From Neorhodopirellula pilleata (lineage in GTDB: Bacteria; Planctomycetota; Planctomycetia; Pirellulales; Pirellulaceae), in the NCBI RefSeq assembly GCF_007859915.1, contig NZ_SJPM01000007.1:77298-141297 (forward strand): 64,000 nt of DNA, written 5' to 3'. The notes beneath the pieces were generated by a model that searched no databases, was not told where the DNA came from, and was given only the letters and a program-made list of their open reading frames with translations. Position numbers and translations under genes: made by a program. Positions within the stretch are counted from its first letter, which is position 1. Each line of letters opens with the position of its first letter. Positions 31,298 through 40,600 of this stretch are shown here, piece by piece.

Positions 31298-31681
31298 GTG
31301 GCAAAGACCAACAAAAAGAAACGCGTCCGTCGCAACGTCAGCAATGGCGTGGCCCACATTCACGCGACCTTCAACAACACGACCGTCACGATCACCGACA
31401 CCAAAGGCGACACGCTTTGCTGGGCCAGTGCCGGCACGAGTGGATTCAAGGGCAGCCGCAAAAGCACCCCGTTCGCCGGTCAGTGTGCTGCTCAGCAGGC
31501 CGCCGAGAAGGCAACCAAGTTCGGCATGAGAGACGTCGAGGTCCGCGTCAAAGGCCCGGGCAGTGGACGTGAAAGTGCGATCACCGCTCTGCAGGCAGCC
31601 GGCCTGAATGTCAAATTGATCGAAGAGGTCACCCCGATTCCACACAACGGCTGCCGCCCTCGCAAGAAACGTCGCGTTTAA
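31298..31681 (+). CDS. rpsK: 30S ribosomal protein S11
   Basis: This 127-residue protein starts at a GTG codon (VAKTNKKKRVRRNV in the DNA reading). It carries GVAHIHATFNNTTVTITDT, GFKGSRKSTPFAGQCAA and the C-terminal PHNGCRPRKKRRV. It lies 54 bases after rpsM. rpsD, which often follows rpsK, is not present; a palindromic repeat occupies the space before rpoA. Confidence 0.97.
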   Translation: MAKTNKKKRVRRNVSNGVAHIHATFNNTTVTITDTKGDTLCWASAGTSGFKGSRKSTPFAGQCAAQQAAEKATKFGMRDVEVRVKGPGSGRESAITALQAAGLNVKLIEEVTPIPHNGCRPRKKRRV

Positions 31682-31710
31682 TCGCTGTGTGCTAACGGAG
31701 TGTTGATCTG

Positions 31711-31775
31711 ATTAGCCGCACCGCGTTAGCGGCGGTTCCCCAGTCGCAAACCGGGGCTAACGCCCGTCGGCTAAT
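31711..31775. repeat. Family R palindrome inside the alpha operon
   Basis: attagccgcaccgcgttagc at the left and gggctaacgcccgtcggcta at the right form an imperfect long hairpin between rpsK and rpoA. It is the only structured repeat inside the ribosomal operon and could pause, stabilise or partly end the transcript ahead of rpoA. Confidence 0.78.
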
Positions 31776-31872
31776 GTGTTTCAGAATCCGAAATAATCAA
31801 CAAGTCGCTAGCCGCCACCACTGACTGCTTTCCTTCCCGCACATTTACGTTCGCAATCCCAAGGCTCCCAAC

Positions 31873-32868
31873 ATGTCGATGCATATCCGCTGGCGTGGTA
31901 TGGAATTACCCAGCACGCTCGAAGTCGATCGCGACACCCTGACCCAAACCTACGGCAAGTTCTCCGCCGAGCCCTTCGAACGCGGCTTCGGTGCGAGCAT
32001 TGGCAACAGTATGCGTCGCGTGCTACTGAGCAGCCTGATGGGCAGTGCCGTTACCCAGATCAAGATTCGCGGAGCTCAACACGAGTTCACGTCGATCCCC
32101 GGCGTTCTCGAAGACGTCACCGATATCGTCCTGAATGTCAAATCGTTGATCGTTCGCAACCAAAGTGACGCGACGCGTGTCATCACGGTCGAACGCAACA
32201 CCGCCGGCGTGATCACCGGCGCAGACGTTGAGACCGATTCGGACGTCGAGATCATCAACAAAGATCACGTCATCGCGACGTTGACCGACGACAAGCCTTT
32301 CATGATGGAAATGGTCGTCGAGAACGGACGTGGTTACGTCCCGAGCACCGAACACAGCAGCGTCGATCACGAAATCGGAATCATCCCGATCGATGCCGTT
32401 TTCAGCCCGATCGTTCGTGTTCGATACGAAGTCGAAGCCACGCGGGTCGGTCAAAAGACCAACTACGATCGTTTGGTTTTGGAGATTTGGACCGACGGAA
32501 CGATCAACCCCGAAATGGCGTTGACCGAAGCGGCCAAGATCTTCCGCAAACACCTCAACCCGTTTGTCCAGTACCGTGAACTCGGTCCGAGCATTTTCTC
32601 GGCTGCTCGCGGTGGTGCCGGATCACCGGAAGCTCAACTCGAAGCCAAGTTGAACATGACTCTTGCTGACCTGCGTTTGTCAGTCCGGGCCAACAACTGC
32701 CTCGAAAGCGAAAACATCATGACCGTGCGAGACCTCGTTCAACGAAACGAAGACTCGCTCTTGGAAGTTCGTAACTTCGGCGACACCACGCTCAACGAAG
32801 TTCGCGAGAAACTTTCACAGTACGGTCTGCACTTGGGCATGCGAGTTCCGAACCAACCGTTGTTCTAA
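31873..32868 (+). CDS. rpoA: DNA-directed RNA polymerase subunit alpha
   Basis: This 331-residue protein has the N-terminal assembly domain (GFGASIGNSMRRVLLSSLMG and FTSIPGVLEDVTDIVLNVK), a linker rich in A/G/S, and a C-terminal domain with the helix-hairpin-helix LRLSVRANNCLESENIMTV and NFGDTTLNEVREKLSQYGL. The length is normal. It lies in its usual place between S11 and L17. Confidence 0.97.
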   Translation: MSMHIRWRGMELPSTLEVDRDTLTQTYGKFSAEPFERGFGASIGNSMRRVLLSSLMGSAVTQIKIRGAQHEFTSIPGVLEDVTDIVLNVKSLIVRNQSDATRVITVERNTAGVITGADVETDSDVEIINKDHVIATLTDDKPFMMEMVVENGRGYVPSTEHSSVDHEIGIIPIDAVFSPIVRVRYEVEATRVGQKTNYDRLVLEIWTDGTINPEMALTEAAKIFRKHLNPFVQYRELGPSIFSAARGGAGSPEAQLEAKLNMTLADLRLSVRANNCLESENIMTVRDLVQRNEDSLLEVRNFGDTTLNEVREKLSQYGLHLGMRVPNQPLF

Positions 32869-32927
32869 TCGCGTTCGCTCTTCATCCACCTCCAAAACTT
32901 TCCACCGCTCATTCATAGTTAACTGTC

Positions 32928-33539
32928 ATGCGTCACCGTCGCAAAGGCCGCGTTCTTGGCCGATCTCCTGCTCACCGCCGTGCGTTACTTCGCAACATGT
33001 CGAGCGCCTTGTTCTTGACCGAACGGGACGCCAGCTTGGATGACAACGCGCCCAAGATTCCTGGTCGCATCGTGACGACGCTGGAAAAAGCCAAAGAGAT
33101 TCGTCCTCTCGTCGAGAAGTGCATCACACTGGCCAAAAAGGGTCTCGTTGCGAAGAATGCCTCCGAGGAGTTCGGCACCGACGCCGAGCGTGGCACCGAC
33201 GCGTACAAGCAATGGCGTAAGAGCGAGCAATGGCAAAAATGGGCCAACGCTCGGGCACCCTACGTCAACGCTCAACGCCGCGCCGTGCAATTGATGGGCG
33301 ATCGTGAAGCCGTCGCCGTGCTTTTCGACACCGTGGCACCTCGCTTCATGGACCGCGCCGGTGGTTATACCCGGATCATGCGTTTGGCCAAGCCTCGCTT
33401 GGGCGATGCCGGCACACGTGCAATCTTGGAATTGGTCGGCAAGAACGACAAAGCCAAACGCGTTTCATCGAAGCCGTCATTCGATTCGGCACCTGAACCG
33501 ACTTCCGAAGTCCAACAAGAAGAAACCGCGAACAGCTAA
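32928..33539 (+). CDS. rplQ: 50S ribosomal protein L17, enlarged
   Basis: This 203-residue protein begins MRHRRKGRVLGRSPAHRRAL and carries the family core DTVAPRFMDRAGGYTRIMRL. The usual bacterial length is about 120. The extra residues form a short insert (about 32-47, DASLDDNAPKIPG), a longer charged and aromatic insert (about 77-115, with YKQWRKSEQWQKWANARAPY) and an acidic tail after residue 175. The inserts look genuine because the frame is open and core motifs flank them. It is the last gene of the operon, followed by a strong terminator. Confidence 0.95.
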   Translation: MRHRRKGRVLGRSPAHRRALLRNMSSALFLTERDASLDDNAPKIPGRIVTTLEKAKEIRPLVEKCITLAKKGLVAKNASEEFGTDAERGTDAYKQWRKSEQWQKWANARAPYVNAQRRAVQLMGDREAVAVLFDTVAPRFMDRAGGYTRIMRLAKPRLGDAGTRAILELVGKNDKAKRVSSKPSFDSAPEPTSEVQQEETANS

Positions 33540-33572
33540 GCGTTCGCTTTGGTTCTAGAAAAGTGCTAACAA

Positions 33573-33602
33573 AACGCCCGGCAACAACCGGGCGTTTTTT
33601 TT
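33573..33602 (+). terminator. Rho-independent terminator of the alpha operon
   Basis: Perfect nine-base GC-rich arms aacgcccgg and ccgggcgtt enclose a caacaa loop and are followed by eight T residues. It lies 34 bases after the rplQ stop codon. Confidence 0.93.
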
Positions 33603-33630
33603 GGGGTATGAAGCTGCACTGTGCTCAGTG

Positions 33631-33962
33631 GATTTCCGCCGGGCTTGCCCTGGGCTGTTCAAAATTTGGTATTGCGACATTTCCGTTCTCCGCAACTTCC
33701 TGTCACCTCTCCCAGCGAAGCTGGGGGAGGTCGGATTGAGCGAAGCAAGATCCGGGAGGGGGCATCCCCAGGGCAAACCAAGCCGATTCAATCAAATAAC
33801 GCCCGTGCCCCCTCCCTCGCGGACTCCTGAACGTCGTCGCTCGACCTCCCCCAAACTGCGTTCGGGAGAGGTGACAGGTGGACAAGAAACTGCTGGGAGA
33901 TAAAGGAAAAACAACGAGTCAACACCGAATTTTGAACAGCCCTGGCTTGCCCCGGCGGGATC
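33631..33962. repeat. Large nested inverted repeat between rplQ and the DUF6288 gene
   Basis: The outer arms are 33631-33668 (ccgggcttgccctgggctgt) and 33925-33962 (acagccctggcttgccccgg). Inner arms at 33704-33742 (tgtcacctctcccagcgaag) and 33839-33876 pair too, enclosing a ggaggggg-type stretch. No gene is seen in 33604-34331. Confidence 0.75.
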
Positions 33963-33997
33963 ACAGCTGGAAGCTACAACTCAAGGCCCTCAAAAGT

Positions 33998-34052
33998 CCC
34001 CTCCTCCCCGCCCGCGATTCGCCTTCGGCGAATCGCGGGCGGGGAGGAGGGG
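33998..34052. repeat. Perfect 26-bp-stem hairpin
   Basis: Arms 33998-34023 (cccctcctccccgcccgcga start) and 34027-34052 are exact inverse copies around a three-base loop. No T run follows, so it is not a typical terminator. Confidence 0.85.
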
Positions 34053-34331
34053 TAAGCTCATCGCAGGTGGAGTAGCCGCCAATTGTTGCTCCCGTCCGGG
34101 GCAAGCCCGGCGGAAGCATCGCGACGATCAGAGGAAGCGCGCTAGCGAAAAACCCAATTTTTGACAATCCAGCGTCAGCCCCGGTTGGCGGTCGGCGAAC
34201 CGCTGCTAACTCGGTACAGCAAAGCAATTTAATACGCCGTGACGCGTCGGGTCAAGAAATCAAGAAGCTAACTACGGTCTCCGAACGCTTCCTTGGTGGT
34301 AGCGACTGCATCTCAGGCGTTTGTTGCTAGA

Positions 34332-36836
34332 ATGATGGGCTCAACGCCTGCTCGCCTGATCCTTCCCGCCTCCCGCCTCTCCTTGGGAATCATTTTGAAC
34401 CATCCACTTCGAATCCTAGTCACTGCGTTTCTTGCGGTTGCCTGCATGGCGACGATTCCACTCGGACAACACGTAGCAGTTGCAGCGGATGCCAACAAAG
34501 ACGGAACCTCGCAACCGGATTTCACAAGAGGCGACGCAATCCCGGAAGGCTACGTTCACGATTGGAACTTAGGGCCGACTGGATTGCGAGGCTGGATCCA
34601 CAGCGACCGTTTGGAGACGAGCGACGCAAGGCAAATCAAGATTACCCAAGTAGAGGCTGGTTCGCCTGCGGATGGCGTCTTGCGGGTGGACGATGTGATT
34701 CTTGGTGTCGGTGATAAGCCGTTTGGAAGCGATCCGCGGGTCGCGTTTGGCAAAGCAATCACGGCGGCCGAGACGCCGACACAAGACGGAAAACTCAATC
34801 TATTGCGGTGGCGAGCGGGCCAGACCGACGTTGTTACCGTGAAACTACCCGTACTCGGTCACTACAGCGAGACGGCACCGTGGGATTGTCCAAAATCGCA
34901 GCAGATTCTCGATCGGGGACTTACGGCCTTGGCCGAGCGAGTTGGCGACCCGTCGTACCGGAGTGTTCCGATTACTCGTTCCCTCAATGCACTCGCGCTG
35001 CTTGCCGGTGGCCGTGAGGATATGCTTGCGCAGGTCAAGAAGGAGGCGCAGTGGGCGGCGGACTTCACGACCGACGGGTTCAAGACTTGGCACTACGGTT
35101 ATGTGATCACGTTCCTCGCCGAGTACGTCATGGCAACGGGCGATGACTCGGTGTTGCCAGGATTGAGGCGATTGGCTTTGGAATCCGCTCGCGGCCAGAG
35201 CACCGTTGGTTCTTGGGGCCACCGGTTTGTGGGCAGCGATGGACGTCTTGGCGGTTACGGAATGATGAACTCACCCGGATTACCGCTTACGATTTCGTTG
35301 GTCCTTGCACGTCGAGCCGGAGTTGATGATCCCGAGGTTAGCGAAGCGATCCAGAAGAGCTCGCGTCTGCTTCGATTCTATGCGGGCAAAGGCAGTATCC
35401 CGTATGGCGATCATCATCCCTGGATTCAAACCCACGATGATAACGGAAAGAATGGCATGGCGGCGGTCCTGTTTCGTTTGCTCGGCGAAGCGGAGACGGC
35501 CGAGTATTTTTCCAGGATGAGCGTTGCCTGTCATGGTGCGGAGCGAGATTGCGGTCATACCGGAAATTTCTTCAATATGGTTTGGGCCATGCCAGGCGTG
35601 GCTGAGTCCGGCCCATACGCCACTGGTTCCTGGATGAACGAATTTGGCGCGTGGTATTTTGATTTGGCGCGTCGGCGGGACGGGACTTTTCTTCACCAAG
35701 GACCGCCGCAGGCACGAAACGACAGCTACCGTGACTGGGATTGCACCGGAGCGTGGCTGCTGGCCTACGCGATTCCCAACGGCAACCTGCACCTAACCGG
35801 AAAAGGTGATTCATCGGTTCGAAAGATCGAGCGAGCCGAGGCCGAAAGCCTGCTCGACGACGGCCGTGGATGGTCGAACAATGATCGCGACCGTTTCTAC
35901 GACTCGCTGGACACAGAACAACTGATGAGCAGGCTCTCGAGTTGGTCGCCGACGGTTCGCGAGCGGGCGGCGATCGCGTTAGGGCGACGCCAGGACAAGG
36001 TGAGCGATCGATTGATGGAGTTGCTGGAGTCCGGCGAACTTGATGCAAGGTACGGTGCTTGCCAAGCGATCAAATGGCAACGCGGACGCGCCGCAGCGGC
36101 GGTCCCCAAGCTCGTTGCGGCGTTCCAGTCGGATGATCTCTGGCTGCGGATCCTGGCCGCTGATGCACTCGCTGGAATCGGCGAGCCGGCGAAATCGGCT
36201 GTTCCCGATATGCTACGACGTCTCGCCAGCAACGACCTGTCCAATGATCCGCGGAACATGCAGCAACGATACCTCTCGTTCGCTCTATTCAATCAACGCG
36301 ACGGGTTGATCGGTCGATCGCTCGAAGGCATCGATCGGCAGTTGCTGATCCGGGCGGTGCGGGCGGGGCTGACCAACGAAGACGGTCGTGCTCGCAGCAG
36401 TTTCAGCTCGGTTTACACGAACCTGAGCTTCCAGGAGATCCAGCCGCTATTGCCCGCCATTCACCAAGCCATCATCGAGCCCGCTCCCAGCGGAATCATG
36501 TTTGCCGACGGAATCCAGAACAGCGGCCTCGAACTTCTTTCGAAACACCGTATCGATGAAGGGATTGAACTGCTCGCCGACTACGCCCGCACGCAAAAGC
36601 AACACGGAAGTCAAAAGCGAATCATCGTCGTCATGAAGATGTTAGAAAGCTACGGAGCTCACGCCCAACGCGTGATCCCTCAACTCGAGGCGACCGCAAA
36701 TTACTTCGAACACGAGGAACAAGATTTCCCGAGGAACCTGAGTCGAGATAAGGCACGCATCGTGCGAGAAACGATCCAAAAGATCAAGCTTTCGACCGAT
36801 CGGCCAGAACTCCGGTCGCTGAACCTCGCCCTTTAG
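34332..36836 (+). CDS. DUF6288 protein with PDZ-like and HEAT-repeat regions, secreted
   Basis: This protein of about 834 residues has a signal segment near residues 25-50 (LRILVTAFLAVACMATIPLG). A PDZ-like region follows (about 80-185): GPTGLRGWIHSDRLETS, ITQVEAGSPADGVLRVDDVI and GVGDKPF. The middle is a helical catalytic-like domain with LRFYAGKGSIPYGDHHPW and CTGAWLLAYAIP. HEAT-type repeats run from about 540 to 700. The family is known from planctomycetes and verrucomicrobia without an assigned reaction. The start is uncertain (TTG 34293, ATG 34332 or 34335). It stands alone. Confidence 0.82.
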   Translation: MMGSTPARLILPASRLSLGIILNHPLRILVTAFLAVACMATIPLGQHVAVAADANKDGTSQPDFTRGDAIPEGYVHDWNLGPTGLRGWIHSDRLETSDARQIKITQVEAGSPADGVLRVDDVILGVGDKPFGSDPRVAFGKAITAAETPTQDGKLNLLRWRAGQTDVVTVKLPVLGHYSETAPWDCPKSQQILDRGLTALAERVGDPSYRSVPITRSLNALALLAGGREDMLAQVKKEAQWAADFTTDGFKTWHYGYVITFLAEYVMATGDDSVLPGLRRLALESARGQSTVGSWGHRFVGSDGRLGGYGMMNSPGLPLTISLVLARRAGVDDPEVSEAIQKSSRLLRFYAGKGSIPYGDHHPWIQTHDDNGKNGMAAVLFRLLGEAETAEYFSRMSVACHGAERDCGHTGNFFNMVWAMPGVAESGPYATGSWMNEFGAWYFDLARRRDGTFLHQGPPQARNDSYRDWDCTGAWLLAYAIPNGNLHLTGKGDSSVRKIERAEAESLLDDGRGWSNNDRDRFYDSLDTEQLMSRLSSWSPTVRERAAIALGRRQDKVSDRLMELLESGELDARYGACQAIKWQRGRAAAAVPKLVAAFQSDDLWLRILAADALAGIGEPAKSAVPDMLRRLASNDLSNDPRNMQQRYLSFALFNQRDGLIGRSLEGIDRQLLIRAVRAGLTNEDGRARSSFSSVYTNLSFQEIQPLLPAIHQAIIEPAPSGIMFADGIQNSGLELLSKHRIDEGIELLADYARTQKQHGSQKRIIVVMKMLESYGAHAQRVIPQLEATANYFEHEEQDFPRNLSRDKARIVRETIQKIKLSTDRPELRSLNLAL

Positions 36837-37107
36837 CGGTCGCTTGCAGTTTCATTTCACGGTAGCGAAACTCGCCAAGAGTTTATCCATCACCGCGCTC
36901 AGAAAAGATTAAGGTGTCCGGTACCGACGCGGGAAAGAACCATACACTGCACTGGAATAAAACGTTGCCCAACAGGGTGCTGCAAGGTGTCCTTTCTTAT
37001 TGGCGGACACGAAGTCCGCCGTCGCTTGCCGCACGAAGCCGCCCGGGCGTTGGATTCAAGGGGAGTCACAAGCGATGCGGCGACATACACGAAGTGCGTC
37101 GCGACTG

Positions 37108-38688
37108 TTAACCGCCACAGCCTCCGCAGCCTCCTCCGCAGCCGCTTCCGCATCCGGCGTCGGCACCTGAACTAAAGCTGGCGGTGTCGCCTGAATCGGA
37201 TCCGAAATCCCAGGCTCCCCCCGTTGATGATGCTTCTCGCTGTCTTGCTCGGATCTCTTCTCCGAAGAGAACATCATGAACCACCATGTCAGCGGAGCGG
37301 TGCGTTAGCGATGCAATCGCGGCCGGCCCTAGAAATGCCAGATAAGGAAGCATCTCGTCACTATCGACGTTTTCGGCGGATGTCGAACGGACATGACTAG
37401 GCGGGTATTGTGCGCGTAATTGGTCGAGCAGACCTGCTCCCTTGGTCGTCAGGCGACCGTCGAGTCGGAACACCATTGCGAAGAGAACAATCGCCATGAC
37501 CATCTCCAAGATCAGAAATCCGATCGGTCGATCGGTTGCGATTCCTTGATAGCAGCGAATGCCACCGATCCCCAATACGACAGCGGCGACCGACATCACC
37601 GAACTGCGATAGAAGAGGTTCTGATCAGACTGGCGAAGGTATCCGGATGCTTGCAGTTGCAATTCTCCACGAGTCGCGACCGAATTCGTTGCGACCGATA
37701 GCCGCTTGACCGATTGCGGCTTACCGGAGGCCCGGACGGTTTGGGTGATCGCCTGAAAGAGCGACCTGGCCAATTCCCCATCGTTGGGTAAAGGTTGGTA
37801 GCTTGCATCGTTGGCCAAAACAAAACCATTGCCGTCGCATCGTAAGTTTTCACGCCGAACCAGTTCCAACAAGGCAACTTGCAACAATCGTTTCCTTCCC
37901 CCAGCAAGCAGAGCCGTCAAACACCAGTCCATCCGACAGTCCGAGCCGATTTGAGCATTGTTCGAAGCGAGAAACCCGTTACCAACGTGGTACCAGACGA
38001 AGCAAAAGATGCAAGCAAGAGCAACGATGAGACCATACACGGCGAGGAACGTGGGTCCATCCAAATTGAACGGAAACATCGTCGCCAAGGGTATCGTCGC
38101 CAATCCCGCTAGCGAGTAGCGAGAACCTCCCGGCATTGTCAAAGAAAGATTGGGCTTCGGAATGATCCAGGCTTTGCGACGATCGACTCGCACCGACGCG
38201 ATGGATTGGGCAAACCGTTCTTGGGTCGCGGGCCAAATCGTTTTGGGCGGTTTGCCGAAGAATCGTTCGTAAGATCGCAGAGTCTTTTCGTATTGATCCT
38301 GGAAATGAACCCTCTGTTGCGTTCCGCCTCGGGTCGGACCGTGGTGCAGCGGCGTGGGCAACACTTCGCCACACAAATCGACCCAGTAGTTTTCGGTGTA
38401 GACCAGATGCTGGTGCCAAACTTGGTCGACGGCATCGGACGGCGTCACCGAATGCCCAGCGCGAGCGGCGAGATACAAGAAACGCCGATACTCGTCGATA
38501 CAATGCCGGGCGTGATCGAGCGACCAACCGTTTTCGCGTGCCAGCCGCATCGAAAAGGTAAGCCCACCGGGCGTCCCCGCCTGTTCCCAACTCGCGGATT
38601 CTCCGCCGATGGGAAAGTCGCTGAGCGTTTTCCACAGGACGTCATTCTCGGGTTGAGTGATTTCGGATTTGTTGACCAATGCGTTCAT
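37108..38688 (-). CDS. TIGR04222-type membrane protein with glycine-rich-domain-protein-like N-terminus
   Basis: This 526-residue protein has an N-terminal helical domain with the signature DEYRRFLYLAARAGHSVTPS and VDQVWHQHLVYTENYW, like eukaryotic and bacterial glycine-rich domain proteins. Membrane helices follow near residues 200-240 (FLAVYGLIVALACIFCFVWY) and 385-425. The chain ends in a Cys/Gly tail GCGSGCGGGCGGCGG, the mark of TIGR04222 proteins. A good ribosome site, ggagg, lies seven bases before ATG 38688, which decides the start. The function is unknown. It is divergent from the FadR-type regulator gene. Confidence 0.82.
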   Translation of the reverse strand: MNALVNKSEITQPENDVLWKTLSDFPIGGESASWEQAGTPGGLTFSMRLARENGWSLDHARHCIDEYRRFLYLAARAGHSVTPSDAVDQVWHQHLVYTENYWVDLCGEVLPTPLHHGPTRGGTQQRVHFQDQYEKTLRSYERFFGKPPKTIWPATQERFAQSIASVRVDRRKAWIIPKPNLSLTMPGGSRYSLAGLATIPLATMFPFNLDGPTFLAVYGLIVALACIFCFVWYHVGNGFLASNNAQIGSDCRMDWCLTALLAGGRKRLLQVALLELVRRENLRCDGNGFVLANDASYQPLPNDGELARSLFQAITQTVRASGKPQSVKRLSVATNSVATRGELQLQASGYLRQSDQNLFYRSSVMSVAAVVLGIGGIRCYQGIATDRPIGFLILEMVMAIVLFAMVFRLDGRLTTKGAGLLDQLRAQYPPSHVRSTSAENVDSDEMLPYLAFLGPAAIASLTHRSADMVVHDVLFGEEIRARQREASSTGGAWDFGSDSGDTASFSSGADAGCGSGCGGGCGGCGG

Positions 38689-38821
38689 TTTCAATTCCTC
38701 CGAATCTCTAGGCCCCACGGCGGCCCGACCGGGGCGCGGAATTGGGAAGCGATCCGGGTTCGAAGTTCCATCAAATTCGCCCGGCCGATTGTTTGGTTTG
38801 ACCGACTACCCCCTCACGGGT

Positions 38822-38840
38822 AAACTGGTCATACCTGTTT
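38822..38840. promoter_or_regulatory. Palindromic operator candidate upstream of the FadR-type gene
   Basis: aaactggtcatacctgttt is an imperfect palindrome that nearly fits the TnGTnnnACnA pattern bound by FadR-type GntR regulators. It lies 24 bases upstream of the regulator's start codon, suiting autoregulation. A near-identical 19-mer occurs at 61458-61476. Confidence 0.6.
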
Positions 38841-38864
38841 GCCTGCACGAAAGGTGTCGATTCG

Positions 38865-39560
38865 ATGAGCATTGCGAGCATTGCTGAATTCCAAGTCCAG
38901 TCCCAATCCTTGGCCGCGCAGGTCGCCGATCACTTGGTGCGATTCATCCGCCAAGGTGCCAGCGACGATCCACAACAACTGCCCGCTGAACGCCAGTTGG
39001 CCGAGCAGATGGGAGTTAGTCGGCCGGTGGTTCGCGAAGCCATCAAACGACTCGAAATGCAGGGTCTGTTGGAAGTGCGGCATGGCAAGAGCGTCAAAGT
39101 GGTCGACCAGTTGCATCGTCCAGTTAGCGCATCGTTATCGCTGTTGATTCCCGACGTGACCGAACGCTTGCGGCAATTGCAAGAAACCCGGATCGTGATC
39201 GAACCCGAATCGGCTCGTTTGGCCGCCGAGCGTGGTAGCGCGCAAAGCATTCAACAGTTGCGGTCGCTGCAGGACTCGCTCGTGGCGGCCGAATCGATCG
39301 AAGAGGCGATCGAAATCGATCTGCAATTCCATCACGCTCTGGCCGAAGCGAGTGGCAATTTGATGTTCCGCCTGTTCCTCGACTCACTGGCCGACATCAG
39401 CCGCGAGAGTCGCCAGCGTACCATCGGTCGCGTCGGTAAACAGGCGGCGATCGATCATCACGAACAGATCGTCCGCGCGCTCGAACGACGCCGACCTCAG
39501 GCAGCCGCCAAAGCGATGCGGCATCACATCAAGATGGCATCGGAAGATCTCGGGCTATGA
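38865..39560 (+). CDS. GntR-family regulator, FadR type
   Basis: This 231-residue protein has an N-terminal winged helix-turn-helix (about 18-78: LPAERQLAEQMGVSRPVVRE and AIKRLEMQGLLEVRHGKSV) and a C-terminal all-helical FCD ligand domain. The metal-site residues are in DLQFHHALAEASGN and later His residues (HHEQIV, MRHHIK). Ligands in the family are often sugar acids or other carboxylates. It overlaps the dehydrogenase gene by four bases (39557-39560), so the regulator, dehydrogenase and PSD1 gene form one unit. Confidence 0.92.
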   Translation: MSIASIAEFQVQSQSLAAQVADHLVRFIRQGASDDPQQLPAERQLAEQMGVSRPVVREAIKRLEMQGLLEVRHGKSVKVVDQLHRPVSASLSLLIPDVTERLRQLQETRIVIEPESARLAAERGSAQSIQQLRSLQDSLVAAESIEEAIEIDLQFHHALAEASGNLMFRLFLDSLADISRESRQRTIGRVGKQAAIDHHEQIVRALERRRPQAAAKAMRHHIKMASEDLGL

Positions 39561-40600
39561 ATCGCGGCATCAGCCTGAAAGTGGTGATTACCGACTTAAT
39601 CGTCGAGCCGCTCGATATCGAACGCGAAGTGCTCGGCGATATCGCCGAAGTGATTGCGTTGGACGCGATGACGGAATCCGAGTTGGTGGGACGAATCGAA
39701 GACGCTGACGCGGTGATGGTTTACCACTATTTTCGTTTCACGCGATCGACGATCGAGCGACTGGAAAACTGCAAGGCTATCGTGCGACCCGGCGTCGGCT
39801 ACGACGGCATCGATATCCAAGCCGCCGGCGAACATGGAATCCCGGTTTGCAACGTACCCGATTACGGGACCGAGGAAGTGGCCGATTCGGCAATGGCGAT
39901 GGCCTTATCACTTTCGCGTGGCACGCATTTTCTCAACAGCCGATTGCGTCGCGGTGTGGGCGATTGGAACGTCGAACAAGCCGTCCCGATTCCACGCCTG
40001 CGGGGCCGCCAATTCGGGATCATCGGTTGCGGACGGATCGGGACGGCCACGGCACTGCGAGCAAAAGCGTTCGGGTTCGATGTCGCGTTTTACGATCCGT
40101 ATGTTCCAGACGGAATCGACAAGGCGCTCGGCGTTCGCCGGGAACGATCGTTGTCGGGGCTACTGAGTTCGTCCCACATCGTCAGTCTGCATTGCCCGCT
40201 TACCGATGAAACGCGAGGCCTCATCGCCGGTGCAGAGATCGCAAGAATGCCGCAGGGTTCGTTCTTGATCAATACCTCACGGGGAGGCGTAGTGGACTCG
40301 CAAGCAGTCGTGGAGGCATTAGCGAATGGGCAATTGGCCGGTGCGGGTATCGATGTGCTCGAACAAGAACCGCCACAACCCAACAACCCGGTCGTCGCGG
40401 CGTGGCGCGATCCCGCGCATCCGGCCCACGACCGACTGTTGCTCAATCCTCACACCGCGTACTACTGCGACGAGGGCTGCGTCGAGTTCCGTCACAAAGG
40501 CGCATTGGAGACACGTCGCGCGTTGCTCGGCGAGCCGCTTCGCAACCAAGTCAATTCATTGAGCCCTCTGGAATCATGCAACACGGTAAGCGAAATATGA
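39557..40600 (+). CDS. D-isomer-specific 2-hydroxyacid dehydrogenase, CtBP-like
   Basis: This 347-residue NAD-dependent dehydrogenase has the Rossmann motif FGIIGCGRIGTATA, the catalytic Arg in INTSRGGVVDSQAV, the Glu in VLEQEPPQP and the His in LNPHTAYYCDEG. It probably interconverts a 2-hydroxyacid and a 2-ketoacid in sugar-acid breakdown; the substrate is not evident. Four-base overlaps on both sides (39557-39560 and 40597-40600) suggest tight co-translation with the regulator and the PSD1 protein. Confidence 0.92.
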   Translation: MNRGISLKVVITDLIVEPLDIEREVLGDIAEVIALDAMTESELVGRIEDADAVMVYHYFRFTRSTIERLENCKAIVRPGVGYDGIDIQAAGEHGIPVCNVPDYGTEEVADSAMAMALSLSRGTHFLNSRLRRGVGDWNVEQAVPIPRLRGRQFGIIGCGRIGTATALRAKAFGFDVAFYDPYVPDGIDKALGVRRERSLSGLLSSSHIVSLHCPLTDETRGLIAGAEIARMPQGSFLINTSRGGVVDSQAVVEALANGQLAGAGIDVLEQEPPQPNNPVVAAWRDPAHPAHDRLLLNPHTAYYCDEGCVEFRHKGALETRRALLGEPLRNQVNSLSPLESCNTVSEI

